DNA from: Gordonia aichiensis NBRC 108223
GTDB lineage: Bacteria; Actinomycetota; Actinomycetes; Mycobacteriales; Mycobacteriaceae
Reading direction: 5' to 3'
DNA: 64,000 nucleotides
NCBI RefSeq assembly: GCF_000332975.1
Contig: NZ_BANR01000008.1
Span: 30,329 to 94,328, forward strand
The stretch's first letter is position 1. Every line of letters begins with the position of its first letter. The position numbers and the translations under genes are program-made. The notes beneath the pieces were generated by a model. It worked only from the letters and a program-made list of their open reading frames with translations, was not told the DNA's origin and searched no databases. Below are positions 18,408 through 30,676 of the stretch, piece by piece.

Positions 18408-19549
18408 TGCGCGTACTGGCAGCCATGAGTGGCGGTGTCGATTCCGCGGTCGCAGCGGCGCGCGCCGTCGATGCAGGCCATGAGGTGGTCGGGGTGCATC
18501 TTGCACTCTCGACGGCTCCGGGGGCTTTGCGCACCGGATCGCGTGGGTGTTGCTCACGGGAGGACGCCGACGACGCGCGACGCGCCGCCGACGTGCTCGG
18601 TATACCGTTCTACATCTGGGATTTCGCGGACAAGTTCAAGGACGACGTCATCGACGAGTTCGTCGAGGCGTACGCGGCCGGACAGACGCCGAACCCGTGC
18701 CTGACCTGTAACGAGAAGATCAAGTTCTCGGCGCTTGCAGAGAAGGCACTTGCGCTGGGATTCGACGCGCTCGCCACGGGCCACTATGCGCGTCTCGCCG
18801 ACGGCGAACTGCGCCGCGCCGTCGATGACGACAAGGATCAGTCGTATGTGCTTGCGGTGCTCACCCGCGAGCAACTGTCGCGTGCGATGTTCCCGGTCGG
18901 TGACACCTCCAAGCCCCAGATCCGCGAGGAGGCCGCGCGTCGCGGCCTGTCCGTCGCCGCGAAACCCGACTCGCACGACATCTGCTTCATCCCCACCGGC
19001 GATACCCGAGCCTTCCTCGGCGCGCGTATCGGGGTGCGTCCCGGAGCAGTGGTCGACGCCGACTCGGGGGAGCGCCTCGCCGACCACGAGGGCGTCCACG
19101 GCTTCACCATCGGACAGCGCAAGGGACTCGGCATCGACGCACCCGCGGCCGACGGTCGCCCTCGCTACGTCACAGACATCGACCCCGAGTCGGGCACCGT
19201 GACCGTCGGCTCTGCGGAGAATCTGCAGGTCTCCTCGATCAGCGCCACCAAGGCGGTGTGGACGTCCGGGCAGCAGCCGAGCGGTCCGCTCGAGTGTGTC
19301 GTGCAGGTGCGCGCACACGGGGGACTCGCGCAGGCGGTTGCGACCCCGACGACGCGCGACGGTCAGCCCGGTATCGACATCGAACTACGCGAACCGCTGA
19401 CCGGCGTCGCCCGTGGGCAGGCTGCGGTGCTCTATCTACCCGATGCCGAGCGGGGTGACCTCGTCGTCGGCTCGGGACGCATCGTGGGAACCTCGCATGT
19501 GCGCCGTGGCGATGAGGTCGCGGCGGGCGCACCGTCCGGCTCACACTGA
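18407..19549 (+). CDS. mnmA: tRNA-specific 2-thiouridylase MnmA
   Basis: A 380-residue PP-loop ATPase. SGGVDS (8-13) binds ATP. The cysteines are Cys101 in [12 protein letters not shown] and Cys193 in DSHDICF; the pair relays sulfur onto U34 of tRNA-Lys, -Glu and -Gln. The C-terminal domain [12 protein letters not shown] is conserved. The strong ribosome binding site AGGGAGGGGG lies inside the iscS 3' end, and the start overlaps the iscS stop by one base, so translation is coupled to the sulfur donor. The adjacent CC at residues 48-49 is not part of the known active site. Confidence 0.95.
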   Translation: MRVLAAMSGGVDSAVAAARAVDAGHEVVGVHLALSTAPGALRTGSRGCCSREDADDARRAADVLGIPFYIWDFADKFKDDVIDEFVEAYAAGQTPNPCLTCNEKIKFSALAEKALALGFDALATGHYARLADGELRRAVDDDKDQSYVLAVLTREQLSRAMFPVGDTSKPQIREEAARRGLSVAAKPDSHDICFIPTGDTRAFLGARIGVRPGAVVDADSGERLADHEGVHGFTIGQRKGLGIDAPAADGRPRYVTDIDPESGTVTVGSAENLQVSSISATKAVWTSGQQPSGPLECVVQVRAHGGLAQAVATPTTRDGQPGIDIELREPLTGVARGQAAVLYLPDAERGDLVVGSGRIVGTSHVRRGDEVAAGAPSGSH

Positions 19550-19563
19550 TCGCCGGTGAGACG

Positions 19564-20598
19564 ATGACCTCGCTGCCGACCGGCACCGGTACCGGCGTCG
19601 GCTCCATGCCGGGAACCGACGCCCGTGAAGCCGCCGCCGTCGTGAACGGAGAGCTCGATTTCACGCACCTCGCGGAGTTGCCCGCCCGCGGTATCGGTGC
19701 CGACATGGTCGGGCGGATGGGCACACTTCTCGTCGACCTGCCCATCGACGCCGGGCCGTGGGGTTACCGGCTGTCGGCGCGCCCGTCCGGAGTCACGCGT
19801 GCGGCGTCGGACTACCTGAGATTCGACCTCGATGCCATCGAGGAACTCTGGGACGCAGCAGGTTTCATCGGCACCGGACGTCCGGTCAAGGTCGCGGTGT
19901 GCGGGCCGTTCACCTTCTCGGCATCGGTAGAGCTACCGAACGGGCACAAGGTGTTACGCGACACCGGGGCGTGGCGCGATGTCGTCGCGTCGACCGCCGA
20001 AGGCCTCAGCCAGCACGTTTCCGAGGTGAGCCGACGTCTTGGTGCGGACGTGACCGTGCAACTCGACGAACCGCTGATCGGTGCCGTCCTCGACGGCACC
20101 GTGACCCCGCTGACGCGGCTCGACCCGATCCGTGCGATCCCCCTGCCCGAGGTCGCGAACGCGCTGGGGAGCATCGTCGAGCAGGTCGGTAGGCCTGCCA
20201 TCGTGCACAACTGCGGAGCGCCGCGCTGGGATCTCATCGCAAGGTTGCGCGGAGTAGCCCATTCGGTCGTGCTCGACCGAGCGGTCGCGGATGGTCCGGA
20301 TGCACTCGACACCGCGGCGCTCGACGGGATCGGCGATCTGATCGAGCGCGGCGATGTCCTCGTCGCAGGAGTGGTCTCGGCGCAACGGGAGGATCGGCGA
20401 GCCCGGGCGGAGACGGTCGCCACCGCATTGGCCGCGCTGACGGATCGGATCGGGTTGGCTCGAAAAGTATTGTCCGAGAACGTGATCGTCACGCCGACGT
20501 GCGCACTTGCCGGTGCGACGCCGACGTGGGCGCGCACAGCGCTCGGCGTGTGTGCACGCGCGGGCGAACTGCTCGCCGAGGATCCCGAAGCGCTCTGA
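19564..20598 (+). CDS. MetE C-terminal-like / UROD-fold protein, Rv3015c-like
   Basis: A 344-residue protein resembling the C-terminal catalytic half of cobalamin-independent methionine synthase. Candidate zinc ligands are His215 and Cys217 in HNCG and Cys313 in TPTCALAG, equivalent by position to the HxC...C site of MetE. VGSMPGTD near the N-terminus is typical of this family. It lacks the MetE N-terminal half, so it may be a methyltransferase using another methyl donor. It lies 14 nt after mnmA, probably in the same operon. M. tuberculosis has the same gene between mnmA and ligA, and its role there is unknown to me. Confidence 0.72.
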   Translation: MTSLPTGTGTGVGSMPGTDAREAAAVVNGELDFTHLAELPARGIGADMVGRMGTLLVDLPIDAGPWGYRLSARPSGVTRAASDYLRFDLDAIEELWDAAGFIGTGRPVKVAVCGPFTFSASVELPNGHKVLRDTGAWRDVVASTAEGLSQHVSEVSRRLGADVTVQLDEPLIGAVLDGTVTPLTRLDPIRAIPLPEVANALGSIVEQVGRPAIVHNCGAPRWDLIARLRGVAHSVVLDRAVADGPDALDTAALDGIGDLIERGDVLVAGVVSAQREDRRARAETVATALAALTDRIGLARKVLSENVIVTPTCALAGATPTWARTALGVCARAGELLAEDPEAL

Positions 20599-20604
20599 CG
20601 GCGA

Positions 20605-21885
20605 TCAGGCCGGGCGCTGCGCAACCGCGCTCGCCTGACCGCTGCCGAAGGTGACGCCTTTCCGTTCGGAACCGAGCGCGGTCAACACGATCACCACGAT
20701 CAGCACCGGGACGATGGTGACGGTCAGTGCGAAGGGATAGCCGTGCGATGCGGCGAGCGTCTCCTGGATCGGGAGATTGAACGCGGCAAGACAGTTCCCG
20801 AGCTGATAGGTCACCCCCGGATAGAAACCACGTATCTCGTCGGGTGAGAGTTCGGTCAGATGTGCGGGGATGACACCCCACGCGCCCTGCACCATCATCT
20901 GCATGAGGAAAGACCCGAGAGCCAGGCTGCCCGCCGTCGTCGAATACGCGAACAGCGGCACGATCGGCAACGCCAGGAGCGCGCACGCGATGATGATGAC
21001 CTTGCGGCCGTACCGCTCCGACAGCGCGCCGGCGATCAATCCTCCGATGATCGCCCCGACGTTGTAGATCACCGCGATCCAGGTTGCCTCACTCGCCGCA
21101 AGTCCGGCGCCGTCGTCGTCGGTCGCCTTGAGGAAGGTCGGGTAGACGTCCTGAGTGCCGTGGCTCATCCAGTTGAAGGCCGTCATCAGGGCGATCAGGT
21201 AGATGAAGCGACGCCAGATCGCCGGATTCGACCAGATCTGCCGCGCGGTGGTCTGCGTGAGCTTGATCCGCTCGCGCGATGCCTCCCACGCCGCCGACTC
21301 CTTGACCCGTGCCCTGATGAGCAGGGTGATGAGTGCCGGGATGATGGAGAGCGCGAACATCCAGCGCCAGTTCAGCCCCCACCAGGTGTTCAACAGAAGG
21401 AATGCCAGAGCAGCGCAGAGGTATCCCATCGAGTAACCGCTCTGCAGGAAACCGGAGAAGAATCCGCGGCGCGATTCGGGGATCTTCTCCATGGCCAGTG
21501 CTGCGCCGAGGCCCCACTCGCCGCCCATCCCGATCCCGTAGAGCATGCGCAGCACCATGAGCACCCAGAAGTTGGGCGCGAATGCGCACAGGAATCCGAT
21601 GAGGCTGTAGAACGCGACATTGGTCATCAGCGGTATGCGCCGACCGCGTTTGTCTGCCCAATACCCGAACAGGAAGGCGCCGACCGGACGCATGATCAGG
21701 GTCATCGTGGTGATCAGCGCCATCCGCGTCAGCGGTACGTCGAAATCCTTGGCGATGTCGGCGTAGATCAGCACGACGAGGAAGTAGTCGAAGGCGTCCA
21801 TCGCCCAGCCGAGATAGGCGGCCGCGAAGGAGTTGCGTTGATCGGCGGTCAGCGGTTCGCGACGAGCGGTCGACGGTGCGCGCAT
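20605..21885 (-). CDS. MFS organic-acid symporter (SHS/NanT-like)
   Basis: A 426-residue, 12-TM major facilitator. [20 protein letters not shown] in TM1 and [14 protein letters not shown] (motif A) resemble the sialate/lactate:proton symporter group. A second motif A copy, [11 protein letters not shown], follows the central loop. It probably imports a small carboxylate. The ATG at 21885 is preceded by TAGCGT (21892-21897 on the minus strand) with a 6-nt gap and no ribosome binding site, suggesting a leaderless start. An inverted repeat overlaps the expected -35/-10 spacer (21902-21916). It converges on the MetE-like gene with only 6 nt between stops. Confidence 0.78.
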   Translation of the reverse strand: MRAPSTARREPLTADQRNSFAAAYLGWAMDAFDYFLVVLIYADIAKDFDVPLTRMALITTMTLIMRPVGAFLFGYWADKRGRRIPLMTNVAFYSLIGFLCAFAPNFWVLMVLRMLYGIGMGGEWGLGAALAMEKIPESRRGFFSGFLQSGYSMGYLCAALAFLLLNTWWGLNWRWMFALSIIPALITLLIRARVKESAAWEASRERIKLTQTTARQIWSNPAIWRRFIYLIALMTAFNWMSHGTQDVYPTFLKATDDDGAGLAASEATWIAVIYNVGAIIGGLIAGALSERYGRKVIIIACALLALPIVPLFAYSTTAGSLALGSFLMQMMVQGAWGVIPAHLTELSPDEIRGFYPGVTYQLGNCLAAFNLPIQETLAASHGYPFALTVTIVPVLIVVIVLTALGSERKGVTFGSGQASAVAQRPA

Positions 21886-21901
21886 GACCTCACGCTAGAC
21901 C

Positions 21902-21916
21902 TTTCGCCATGCGAAA
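21902..21916 (-). promoter_or_regulatory. Inverted repeat in the promoter of the MFS symporter
   Basis: TTTCGC-CAT-GCGAAA is a perfect 6-bp inverted repeat. It lies 17-31 nt before the start codon, within the spacer of the inferred promoter (-10 TAGCGT at 21892-21897). Its place suits a repressor site. No regulator gene is adjacent. Confidence 0.45.
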
Positions 21917-21974
21917 AGGAGTGCTACCCAACGGAAGTCCAGTTTGTCCGAGAGTTCCGGATCAGCGGTCGCGC

Positions 21975-22379
21975 TCAGCCGTCGGCGGGGGCGTCGCCGA
22001 TCGACCGCAGCTTCGCGAGCGACCGTTTCGGCGCCACCTGGCGGTAACTGGCGTCGAGGAGTTCGGTCACCTCGTCCCAGTCGGACCAGTCGTGGAGAAG
22101 TATGCCGACCCAGCCGTAGGGGCCGAGATAGGCGGGGAGGAAGAAGCGGGGATCGTCGAGCAGAGCCTCCCGCTCGGACGCGTCGGGGATGAACAACAGT
22201 GACTGATCGTGGCGCTCACCGCCCTTGACGCTGCCCCCGTAGTTACCGAACATCTTTCCGCAGCGGAATGTCGGACGCCCGTGGGCGACGACCTCGCTGG
22301 TGTCGGGGAGTGCGAGCGCGATCGAACGTACCCGGATGAGGACCGGGTCGGCGTCGTCGAAAACGATCGGGTGCGGCAT
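21975..22379 (-). CDS. MmcQ/YjbR-like protein
   Basis: A 134-residue protein of the YjbR (CyaY-like fold) family. The recognisable features are LALPDTSEVVAHGRPTFRCGKMFG in the first half and LGPYGWVGILLHDWSDWDEVTELLDASYRQVAPKRS at the end. Members are often annotated as DNA-binding, but no molecular role is proven. The ATG at 22379 is 7 nt after TATCGT on the minus strand, and no ribosome binding site is seen, so a leaderless start is likely. It is divergent from ligA, whose predicted start site is 67 nt away. Confidence 0.8.
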   Translation of the reverse strand: MPHPIVFDDADPVLIRVRSIALALPDTSEVVAHGRPTFRCGKMFGNYGGSVKGGERHDQSLLFIPDASEREALLDDPRFFLPAYLGPYGWVGILLHDWSDWDEVTELLDASYRQVAPKRSLAKLRSIGDAPADG

Positions 22380-22437
22380 ATGGGTGACGATAGGGCACCG
22401 GCACCGACCGGGCGGGCGTGTCGGTGGGCTTCGCTAG

Positions 22438-25495
<3,058 letters not shown>

Positions 25496-25517
25496 ATACA
25501 AATCCTACTTGAGAAAG

Positions 25518-25539
25518 GTTCATATTGATTCGATTGAAC
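25518..25539 (+). promoter_or_regulatory. Candidate LysR operator between the LysR gene and the SDR gene
   Basis: GTTCA-N12-TGAAC is a perfect dyad of LTTR size (T-N11-A type). It lies 23 nt from the LysR start and about 120 nt before the SDR start. The surrounding 60 nt are conspicuously AT-rich for this genome. Confidence 0.5.
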
Positions 25540-25657
25540 TTGATTGTCGAGCTTTCTAGCGTTGATGATGTTCCTCCGAGACGGGGCGGTGAATGAAAAC
25601 CGTTGGGGCCTCGGGCAACACACGCAGGCAGCGATACGAAAAGGACACGACGAATAC

Positions 25658-26437
25658 ATGACTCAGACACAGGATCTGTCAGCGACCACACGCAAGCTCG
25701 AGGGGAAGACCGCCGTTGTCGCGGCCGGGGCAAAGAACCTCGGTGGTCTCGTCTCGCGCCAACTCGCCGCTCTCGGTGCGAATGTTGCGGTCCACTACAA
25801 CAGCGACTCGAGCCGGACCGATGCCGAGAAGACCGCGGCCGCCGTGGAGGAACAGGGTGGTAAGGCCGTCGTCGTACAGGGCGACCTCACGGTACCGGCG
25901 ACGGTGACCGCGTTGTTCGACGCCGCGGTCGGCGCCTTCGGCGGTGTCGACATCGCGGTCAACACCGTGGGGAAGGTGCTGCGCAAGCCGATCGCGGAAA
26001 CCACCGAAGCCGAATACGATTCGATGTTCGACATCAACGCGAAAGCCGCCTACTTCTTCTTGCAGGAGGCCGGCAAGCGGGTGAACGACAACGGCACGGT
26101 CATCAGCATCGTGACCTCACTGCTCGCGGCGTACACCGACGGCTACTCGACGTACGCGGGCGGGAAAGCGCCGGTCGAGCACTTCACGCGGGCGGCGTCC
26201 AAGGAGTTCGCCGATCGTGGTATCTCGGTGAACTCCATCGGGCCGGGGCCGATGGACACCCCGTTCTTCTACCCGCAGGAGACCCCGGAGCGCGTCGAGT
26301 TCCACAAGTCGCAGGCGATGGGAAACCGGCTGACCGACATCAACGACATCGCGCCCATCGTGACTTTCCTTGCGACAGATGGACATTGGATCACCGGTCA
26401 GACCATCTTCGCCAACGGCGGGTACACCACACGCTGA
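25658..26437 (+). CDS. Short-chain dehydrogenase/reductase
   Basis: A 259-residue classical SDR. The nucleotide-binding region is GKTAVVAAGAKNLGG, slightly off the usual TGxxxGIG since AGAKNLG replaces it. The structural segment NTVGK stands where NNAG is usual. The catalytic Tyr and Lys are in YAGGK, with the Ser in SIVTS. The end DGHWITGQTIFANGGYTTR is typical. The ATG at 25658 follows AAGGA. It heads a two-gene unit with the small NTF2-like gene and is divergent from the LysR regulator. It probably reduces or oxidises a carbonyl substrate that also acts as inducer; the substrate is unknown. Confidence 0.85.
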   Translation: MTQTQDLSATTRKLEGKTAVVAAGAKNLGGLVSRQLAALGANVAVHYNSDSSRTDAEKTAAAVEEQGGKAVVVQGDLTVPATVTALFDAAVGAFGGVDIAVNTVGKVLRKPIAETTEAEYDSMFDINAKAAYFFLQEAGKRVNDNGTVISIVTSLLAAYTDGYSTYAGGKAPVEHFTRAASKEFADRGISVNSIGPGPMDTPFFYPQETPERVEFHKSQAMGNRLTDINDIAPIVTFLATDGHWITGQTIFANGGYTTR

Positions 26438-26487
26438 TCTGTCGTACAACGGTCAGATTTCCGGCACGAATGACTTGAGGAGTTCAC

Positions 26488-26811
26488 ATGACCACTGCAC
26501 TGCCCGATCCTGTCGCAACCGCCATCGACGCGACGAATGCCGGTGACCTGCAGGCTTTTCTCGATGCCTTCACGCCCGACGGTGCCGTCGACGACTGGGG
26601 CCGCGTCTTCACGGGACCGACGGAGATTGCCGGCTGGAGTGACAACGAGTTCATCGGTAAGAATGTGACTCTCGAGGTCACCGAGGTGACGACGACCGGC
26701 GCCGACACGGTCGTCATTGCAACGGTCGGCGGCGACGGCTTCAACGGGCCGTCCACGTTTACCTACACTGTCAGCGGAGATAAACTGTCGCGCATGATGA
26801 TTCGCGAGTAA
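26488..26811 (+). CDS. NTF2-like (SnoaL-type) small protein
   Basis: A 107-residue single-domain cone-shaped fold protein. The pattern AIDATNAGDLQAFLDAFTPDGAVDDWGRVFTGPTEIAGW is typical of nuclear transport factor 2-like proteins, and the following beta strands end in FTYTVSGDKLSRMMIRE. GAGGAG precedes the ATG. It lies 50 nt after the SDR and is probably co-transcribed. Members can be ketosteroid isomerase-like enzymes or ligand binders, and no catalytic assignment is possible here. Its stop is 8 nt from the opposing macrodomain gene. Confidence 0.75.
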   Translation: MTTALPDPVATAIDATNAGDLQAFLDAFTPDGAVDDWGRVFTGPTEIAGWSDNEFIGKNVTLEVTEVTTTGADTVVIATVGGDGFNGPSTFTYTVSGDKLSRMMIRE

Positions 26812-26819
26812 GTCCTCGA

Positions 26820-27332
26820 TCAGTTCGCGATGGCCGTCTCGAAGGCGGCCATCGCGGCAGCGTCGAACAGCACGAAACGCACGGCACTGACGGTGGTGTC
26901 CGTGGCGCGGACCGTTGTCACCGCGATACGGGCGCCGTCGTCCATTGGCCAGCCGTAGATGCCTGTCGAGATTGCGGGAAAAGCCACGGTCCGCGCGCCC
27001 AGCCCGGCTGCGACACACAGGGATTCGCGGTAACAGGACGCGAGGAGTCCCGAGCGGTCGGCTGAGGCCGAGTACACCGGTCCGACGGTGTGTATCACCC
27101 ATCGCGCGTCGAGGTCGCCCGCGGTGGTCGCCACAGCTGCGCCGGTGGGCAGTCCTTGCGGGTATCGGCTCTCTCGCAGTTCCCGGCATTCGGCGAGGAT
27201 CGCCGGGCCACCTCGACGGTGGATCGCGCCATCGACTCCACCGCCACCGAGTAGCGACGAGTTCGCCGCATTCACGATGGCGTCGACGCGTTGCGCGGTG
27301 ATGTCGCCGTGGACGAGCTCGATCGAGGCCAT
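26820..27332 (-). CDS. Macrodomain protein (O-acetyl-ADP-ribose deacetylase type)
   Basis: A 170-residue MacroD-type protein. The ADP-ribose-binding segments are NAANSSLLGGGGVDGAIH (21-38) and FPAISTGIYGWP near 117-128. The family removes acetyl from O-acetyl-ADP-ribose or ADP-ribose from acidic residues, in the cytoplasm. The start ATG 27332 is 6 nt after TAGCGT (27339-27344, minus strand) with no ribosome binding site, fitting leaderless transcription. It is convergent with the NTF2-like gene. Confidence 0.9.
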   Translation of the reverse strand: MASIELVHGDITAQRVDAIVNAANSSLLGGGGVDGAIHRRGGPAILAECRELRESRYPQGLPTGAAVATTAGDLDARWVIHTVGPVYSASADRSGLLASCYRESLCVAAGLGARTVAFPAISTGIYGWPMDDGARIAVTTVRATDTTVSAVRFVLFDAAAMAAFETAIAN

Positions 27333-27413
27333 CTCTGCACGCTACGCCGGCCACATCAGGCAAGCACACAATGCTGCAGAATCACTCCTTGCGCAACGGG
27401 TTTCAGCTGTCGG

Positions 27414-28082
27414 TTACGTTTCGGCGCGCAGCACGGTGCTGACGATGCCGGAGAGATAGCCCAGGCGCGCGATCTCCGACGGCCGGAAATCCGGCCCGCC
27501 GACCCTGCCGAGGAGTACGGCCTTGCCGCCATCGCCGAGCGGCGCGGCGGCCAGTCGGGTGTCCATCTCCTGCCATGCTCCGGGTACCCAGTCGGCATCC
27601 GGATCGAATTGAGCGGCCTCGTGCAGGGGTAACCAGTCGGCGTTGGTCAGTGGCGTCTCCGGGGCGCCGGAGCTGTGGTAGAGCTGCAACACGCCGCTCG
27701 CCGCTCTGGTGACGACCATCGCCCACGACACTCGCAGGACGCGCGGGGCGTCGTCGACGAGGACCTGGAGCCGGTCTCGATCGGCAGTGGCCACGTGATC
27801 GACCAACTCGAGTTCCCGGTGGGTGTCGAGCAGCCCGCTGTAGGGGCGGATGGAGTCGACACGTACACCGGCGACCTTCTCGGCAGCGGTGATGAGCGCG
27901 TCGGGAAGCGATCCGGGTGCGGTGTCGACGACGAGGTCGTCGACCGCATAACCATCCCCGCGTTCGACGACCTCGAGGGACAGTATGTCGGCGCCCACGG
28001 ACCCGAGTTGCACGGCGAGCAGTCCAAGGCTGCCGGGGCGATCCTCGAGGTACACGCGTAGCAGGTATGACACGTGCGACAT
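27414..28082 (-). CDS. ACT-domain regulatory protein, Rv3013-like
   Basis: A protein of about 222 residues whose first 75 form an ACT domain: SYLLRVYLEDRPGSLGLLAVQLGSVGADILSLEVVERGDGYAVDDLVVD. The remainder (about 80-222) looks like a degenerate GAF- or ACT-like sensor region ending LGYLSGIVSTVLRAE. It has no enzyme domain, so amino-acid sensing is only inferred. The start at 28082 is chosen because the ACT fold begins at once; ATG 28118 would add 12 residues. It matches Rv3013, next to gatC in M. tuberculosis. Confidence 0.75.
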   Translation of the reverse strand: MSHVSYLLRVYLEDRPGSLGLLAVQLGSVGADILSLEVVERGDGYAVDDLVVDTAPGSLPDALITAAEKVAGVRVDSIRPYSGLLDTHRELELVDHVATADRDRLQVLVDDAPRVLRVSWAMVVTRAASGVLQLYHSSGAPETPLTNADWLPLHEAAQFDPDADWVPGAWQEMDTRLAAAPLGDGGKAVLLGRVGGPDFRPSEIARLGYLSGIVSTVLRAET

Positions 28083-28147
28083 TGTCGCACCGTGGCCACG
28101 CGCGTGCTCGGATGGCATCGTCGGCGCGCTGGATCCACGATGGAGTC

Positions 28148-28732
28148 ATGGTTTCCGCTCCTGATCACACCCACGATGGCGAGCCCGTCACCCATGTGAC
28201 CACATCGGTGGCCCGGCGCATCGAATCCGGACGCGAGCATGACTTCGTGACCTGGACCGACGCGGGAATCGCGTTGGCTCGCACATTCCCCGGGTTCCTC
28301 GGCGGTGGATGGCTGCGGTCGAGCAGCAAACCCGACGAGTACTACGTCGTCTATCGGTTTGTCGACGACGACGCGCTCGACGACTGGAACTCCTCGCCGG
28401 TGCGGCGGGCGTGGCTGTCGCGCGGTGAGGGTGTCGCCGTCGACTATGCGACGCACCGTCTCTCCGGCATCGAGGGGTGGTTCGAACCACAGTCGACGCT
28501 GACCAACGCGGTACGTGTGATGGGTGCGCCGCCGCCGCGGTGGAAGCAGGCGATCACCATCTGGCTCGGATTCTTCCCCATGTCGTTGCTGATCAACTTT
28601 CTGGTGATCCCGCATCTCGGTGCGATGCCGCTGGTGGTGAAGACCCTCATCGCGACACTCATCAACACCCCGCTCATGGTGTATCTCGTACTGCCGTGGA
28701 TCACAAAACGACTCGCGCGGTGGCTCCACTGA
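28148..28732 (+). CDS. Antibiotic biosynthesis monooxygenase (ABM)-like membrane protein
   Basis: A 194-residue protein. The N-terminal 115 residues form a ferredoxin-like ABM domain (VTTSVARRIESGREHDFVTW, FPGFLGGGWLRSS, YYVVYRFVDDDALDDWNSS). Two membrane helices follow (about 137-157 and 163-187: AITIWLGFFPMSLLINFLVI and LIATLINTPLMVYLVLPW). This two-part architecture is widespread in actinobacteria, and the role of the membrane anchor is unknown. It is divergent from the ACT gene and upstream of gatC. No good Shine-Dalgarno is seen. Confidence 0.8.
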   Translation: MVSAPDHTHDGEPVTHVTTSVARRIESGREHDFVTWTDAGIALARTFPGFLGGGWLRSSSKPDEYYVVYRFVDDDALDDWNSSPVRRAWLSRGEGVAVDYATHRLSGIEGWFEPQSTLTNAVRVMGAPPPRWKQAITIWLGFFPMSLLINFLVIPHLGAMPLVVKTLIATLINTPLMVYLVLPWITKRLARWLH

Positions 28733-28831
28733 GGAACGTCGAGGGGCAGTCGCCTAGTCTTGATGGGGTTGCCGGTGCGCGCTCGGACGAGCAGCCGCGC
28801 CCGCAGGTGAGGAAGGACGTGATCTCTTCAA

Positions 28832-29161
28832 ATGTCTGACAAATCTGGGTCACAGGACGCAGGGTCGGCGATCTCGCGCGACCAGGTGGCGCACCTGGCA
28901 CGGCTATCGCGACTCGCGCTCGACGACGACGAACTCGATCTCTATGCGCAGCAGCTCGATTCGATTCTGACGCACGTCGCGCAGGTCTCCGAGGTCGCGG
29001 CCGACGACGTGCCACCGACCGCGCACCCCGCCGAGTTGGCCAACGTCCTGCGTGAGGATGTCGTCGCGCCCGGCCTGACCACCGAACAGGCGCTCTCCGG
29101 TGCGCCGTCCGTCGAACAGGACCGGTTCGCGGTCCCGCAGATCCTCGGGGAGGAACAGTGA
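28832..29161 (+). CDS. gatC: Aspartyl/glutamyl-tRNA amidotransferase subunit C
   Basis: A 109-residue Gat[34 protein letters not shown] is the family signature, and the C-terminus is PQILGEEQ. It stabilises GatA in the GatCAB complex, which converts Glu-tRNA(Gln) to Gln-tRNA(Gln) and possibly Asp-tRNA(Asn) to Asn-tRNA(Asn). AGGAAGGA precedes the ATG. Its stop overlaps the gatA GTG start by 4 nt. gatB is encoded separately about 6.8 kb downstream. Confidence 0.95.
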   Translation: MSDKSGSQDAGSAISRDQVAHLARLSRLALDDDELDLYAQQLDSILTHVAQVSEVAADDVPPTAHPAELANVLREDVVAPGLTTEQALSGAPSVEQDRFAVPQILGEEQ

Positions 29162-30657
29162 GCACCCAGACGCCTGCCACCCGTGCCGCGGGGGACATCA
29201 CGGGGCTCTCGGCCGCTGAGTTGGGCGAGAAGATCGCGTCCCGTGAACTCTCCTCCGTCGAGGTCACCCAGGCGTACCTCGACCGTATCGCCGAGATCGA
29301 CGCTCAGCTCGGCGCATTTCTCCACGTCAGCGGGTCCGAGGCGCTCGTCGCCGCGAAAGCCGCCGACGACGCGATTGCCGCGGGCGAGGCGTCGTCACCG
29401 TTGACCGGTGTCCCGTTGGCGCTCAAAGATGTGTTCACCACGACGGATGCGCCGACCACGTGCGGTTCCAAGATCCTCGAAGGCTGGGTGCCGCCGTACG
29501 ATTCGACGGTCACCACACGGCTTCGTGCGGCGGGCATTCCGATTCTCGGCAAGACCAACATGGACGAGTTCGCGATGGGCAGTTCCACCGAGAACTCCGC
29601 CTATCAGGTGACGCGCAACCCGTGGGATACCACGCGTATCCCCGGTGGATCGGGCGGCGGCAGCGCTGCGGCGCTCGCGTCGTACCAGGCGCCCCTTGCC
29701 ATCGGCACCGACACCGGCGGCTCGATCCGTCAGCCGGCTGCGGTCACCGCGACAGTCGGCGTCAAGCCCACCTACGGTACGGTGTCGCGCTACGGACTCG
29801 TCGCCTGCGCATCGTCGTTGGACCAGGGCGGCCCGTGCGGTCGCACCGTCCTCGACACGGCGCTTCTGCACGAGGTGATCGCCGGCCACGATCCACGCGA
29901 TTCCACCTCGATCGACGTCGCGGTACCCGACGTCGTCGGCGCTGCCCGTGCGGGAGCGTCCGGAGACCTGTCCGGTGTGCGCGTCGGCGTCGTGACCGAA
30001 CTGCAGGGGGAGGGCTACCAGCCGGGCGTCCTGGAGTCATTCGAGCGAGCCGTCGCAACTCTGACCGACCGCGGCGCCGAAGTGGTGGAGGTGTCGTGTC
30101 CACACTTCACCTACGCGCTCGGCGCGTACTACCTGATCCTGCCGAGCGAGGTGTCGTCGAACCTCGCCCGTTTCGACGGCATGCGGTACGGGCTGCGCGT
30201 CGGTGACGACGGCAAGCACAGTGCAGAAGAAGTGATGGCGTTGACGCGCGAGGCCGGATTCGGTCCAGAAGTCAAGCGTCGCATCATGATCGGTACCTAC
30301 GCACTGTCGTCGGGTTACTACGACGCCTACTACGGTCAGGCACAGAAGGTGCGCACGCTGATCGCCCGCGACTTCACCGCCGCCTTCGAGAACGTCGACG
30401 TCCTCGTGTCGCCCACCACGCCGACCACGGCATTCCCCATCGGCGACAAGGTCGACGACCCGCTGAGCATGTACCTGTTCGACCTGTGCACACTCCCGGT
30501 CAACCTCGCGGGTGTCGGCGCGATGTCGGTGCCGTCCGGGCTGTCGGGTGACGACGGTCTGCCGGTCGGGTTGCAGATCATGGCTCCGGCACTCGCCGAT
30601 GACCGGCTCTATCGCGTGGGCGCGGCGTACGAGGCGGCGCGCGGCCCGATCGTCTGA
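29158..30657 (+). CDS. gatA: Glutamyl-tRNA(Gln) amidotransferase subunit A
   Basis: A 499-residue amidase-signature enzyme. The Ser-cisSer-Lys triad is visible as Lys in PLALKDVF, Ser in [12 protein letters not shown] and the nucleophile-region [13 protein letters not shown]. It releases ammonia from glutamine for the amidation carried out by GatB. It starts with GTG overlapping gatC by 4 nt (translational coupling), with GGGGAGG upstream. The C-terminus [22 protein letters not shown] is typical. It is convergent with the membrane hydrolase gene 19 nt away. Confidence 0.96.
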   Translation: MSTQTPATRAAGDITGLSAAELGEKIASRELSSVEVTQAYLDRIAEIDAQLGAFLHVSGSEALVAAKAADDAIAAGEASSPLTGVPLALKDVFTTTDAPTTCGSKILEGWVPPYDSTVTTRLRAAGIPILGKTNMDEFAMGSSTENSAYQVTRNPWDTTRIPGGSGGGSAAALASYQAPLAIGTDTGGSIRQPAAVTATVGVKPTYGTVSRYGLVACASSLDQGGPCGRTVLDTALLHEVIAGHDPRDSTSIDVAVPDVVGAARAGASGDLSGVRVGVVTELQGEGYQPGVLESFERAVATLTDRGAEVVEVSCPHFTYALGAYYLILPSEVSSNLARFDGMRYGLRVGDDGKHSAEEVMALTREAGFGPEVKRRIMIGTYALSSGYYDAYYGQAQKVRTLIARDFTAAFENVDVLVSPTTPTTAFPIGDKVDDPLSMYLFDLCTLPVNLAGVGAMSVPSGLSGDDGLPVGLQIMAPALADDRLYRVGAAYEAARGPIV

Positions 30658-30676
30658 TCGCGACGGCACACCGGGA

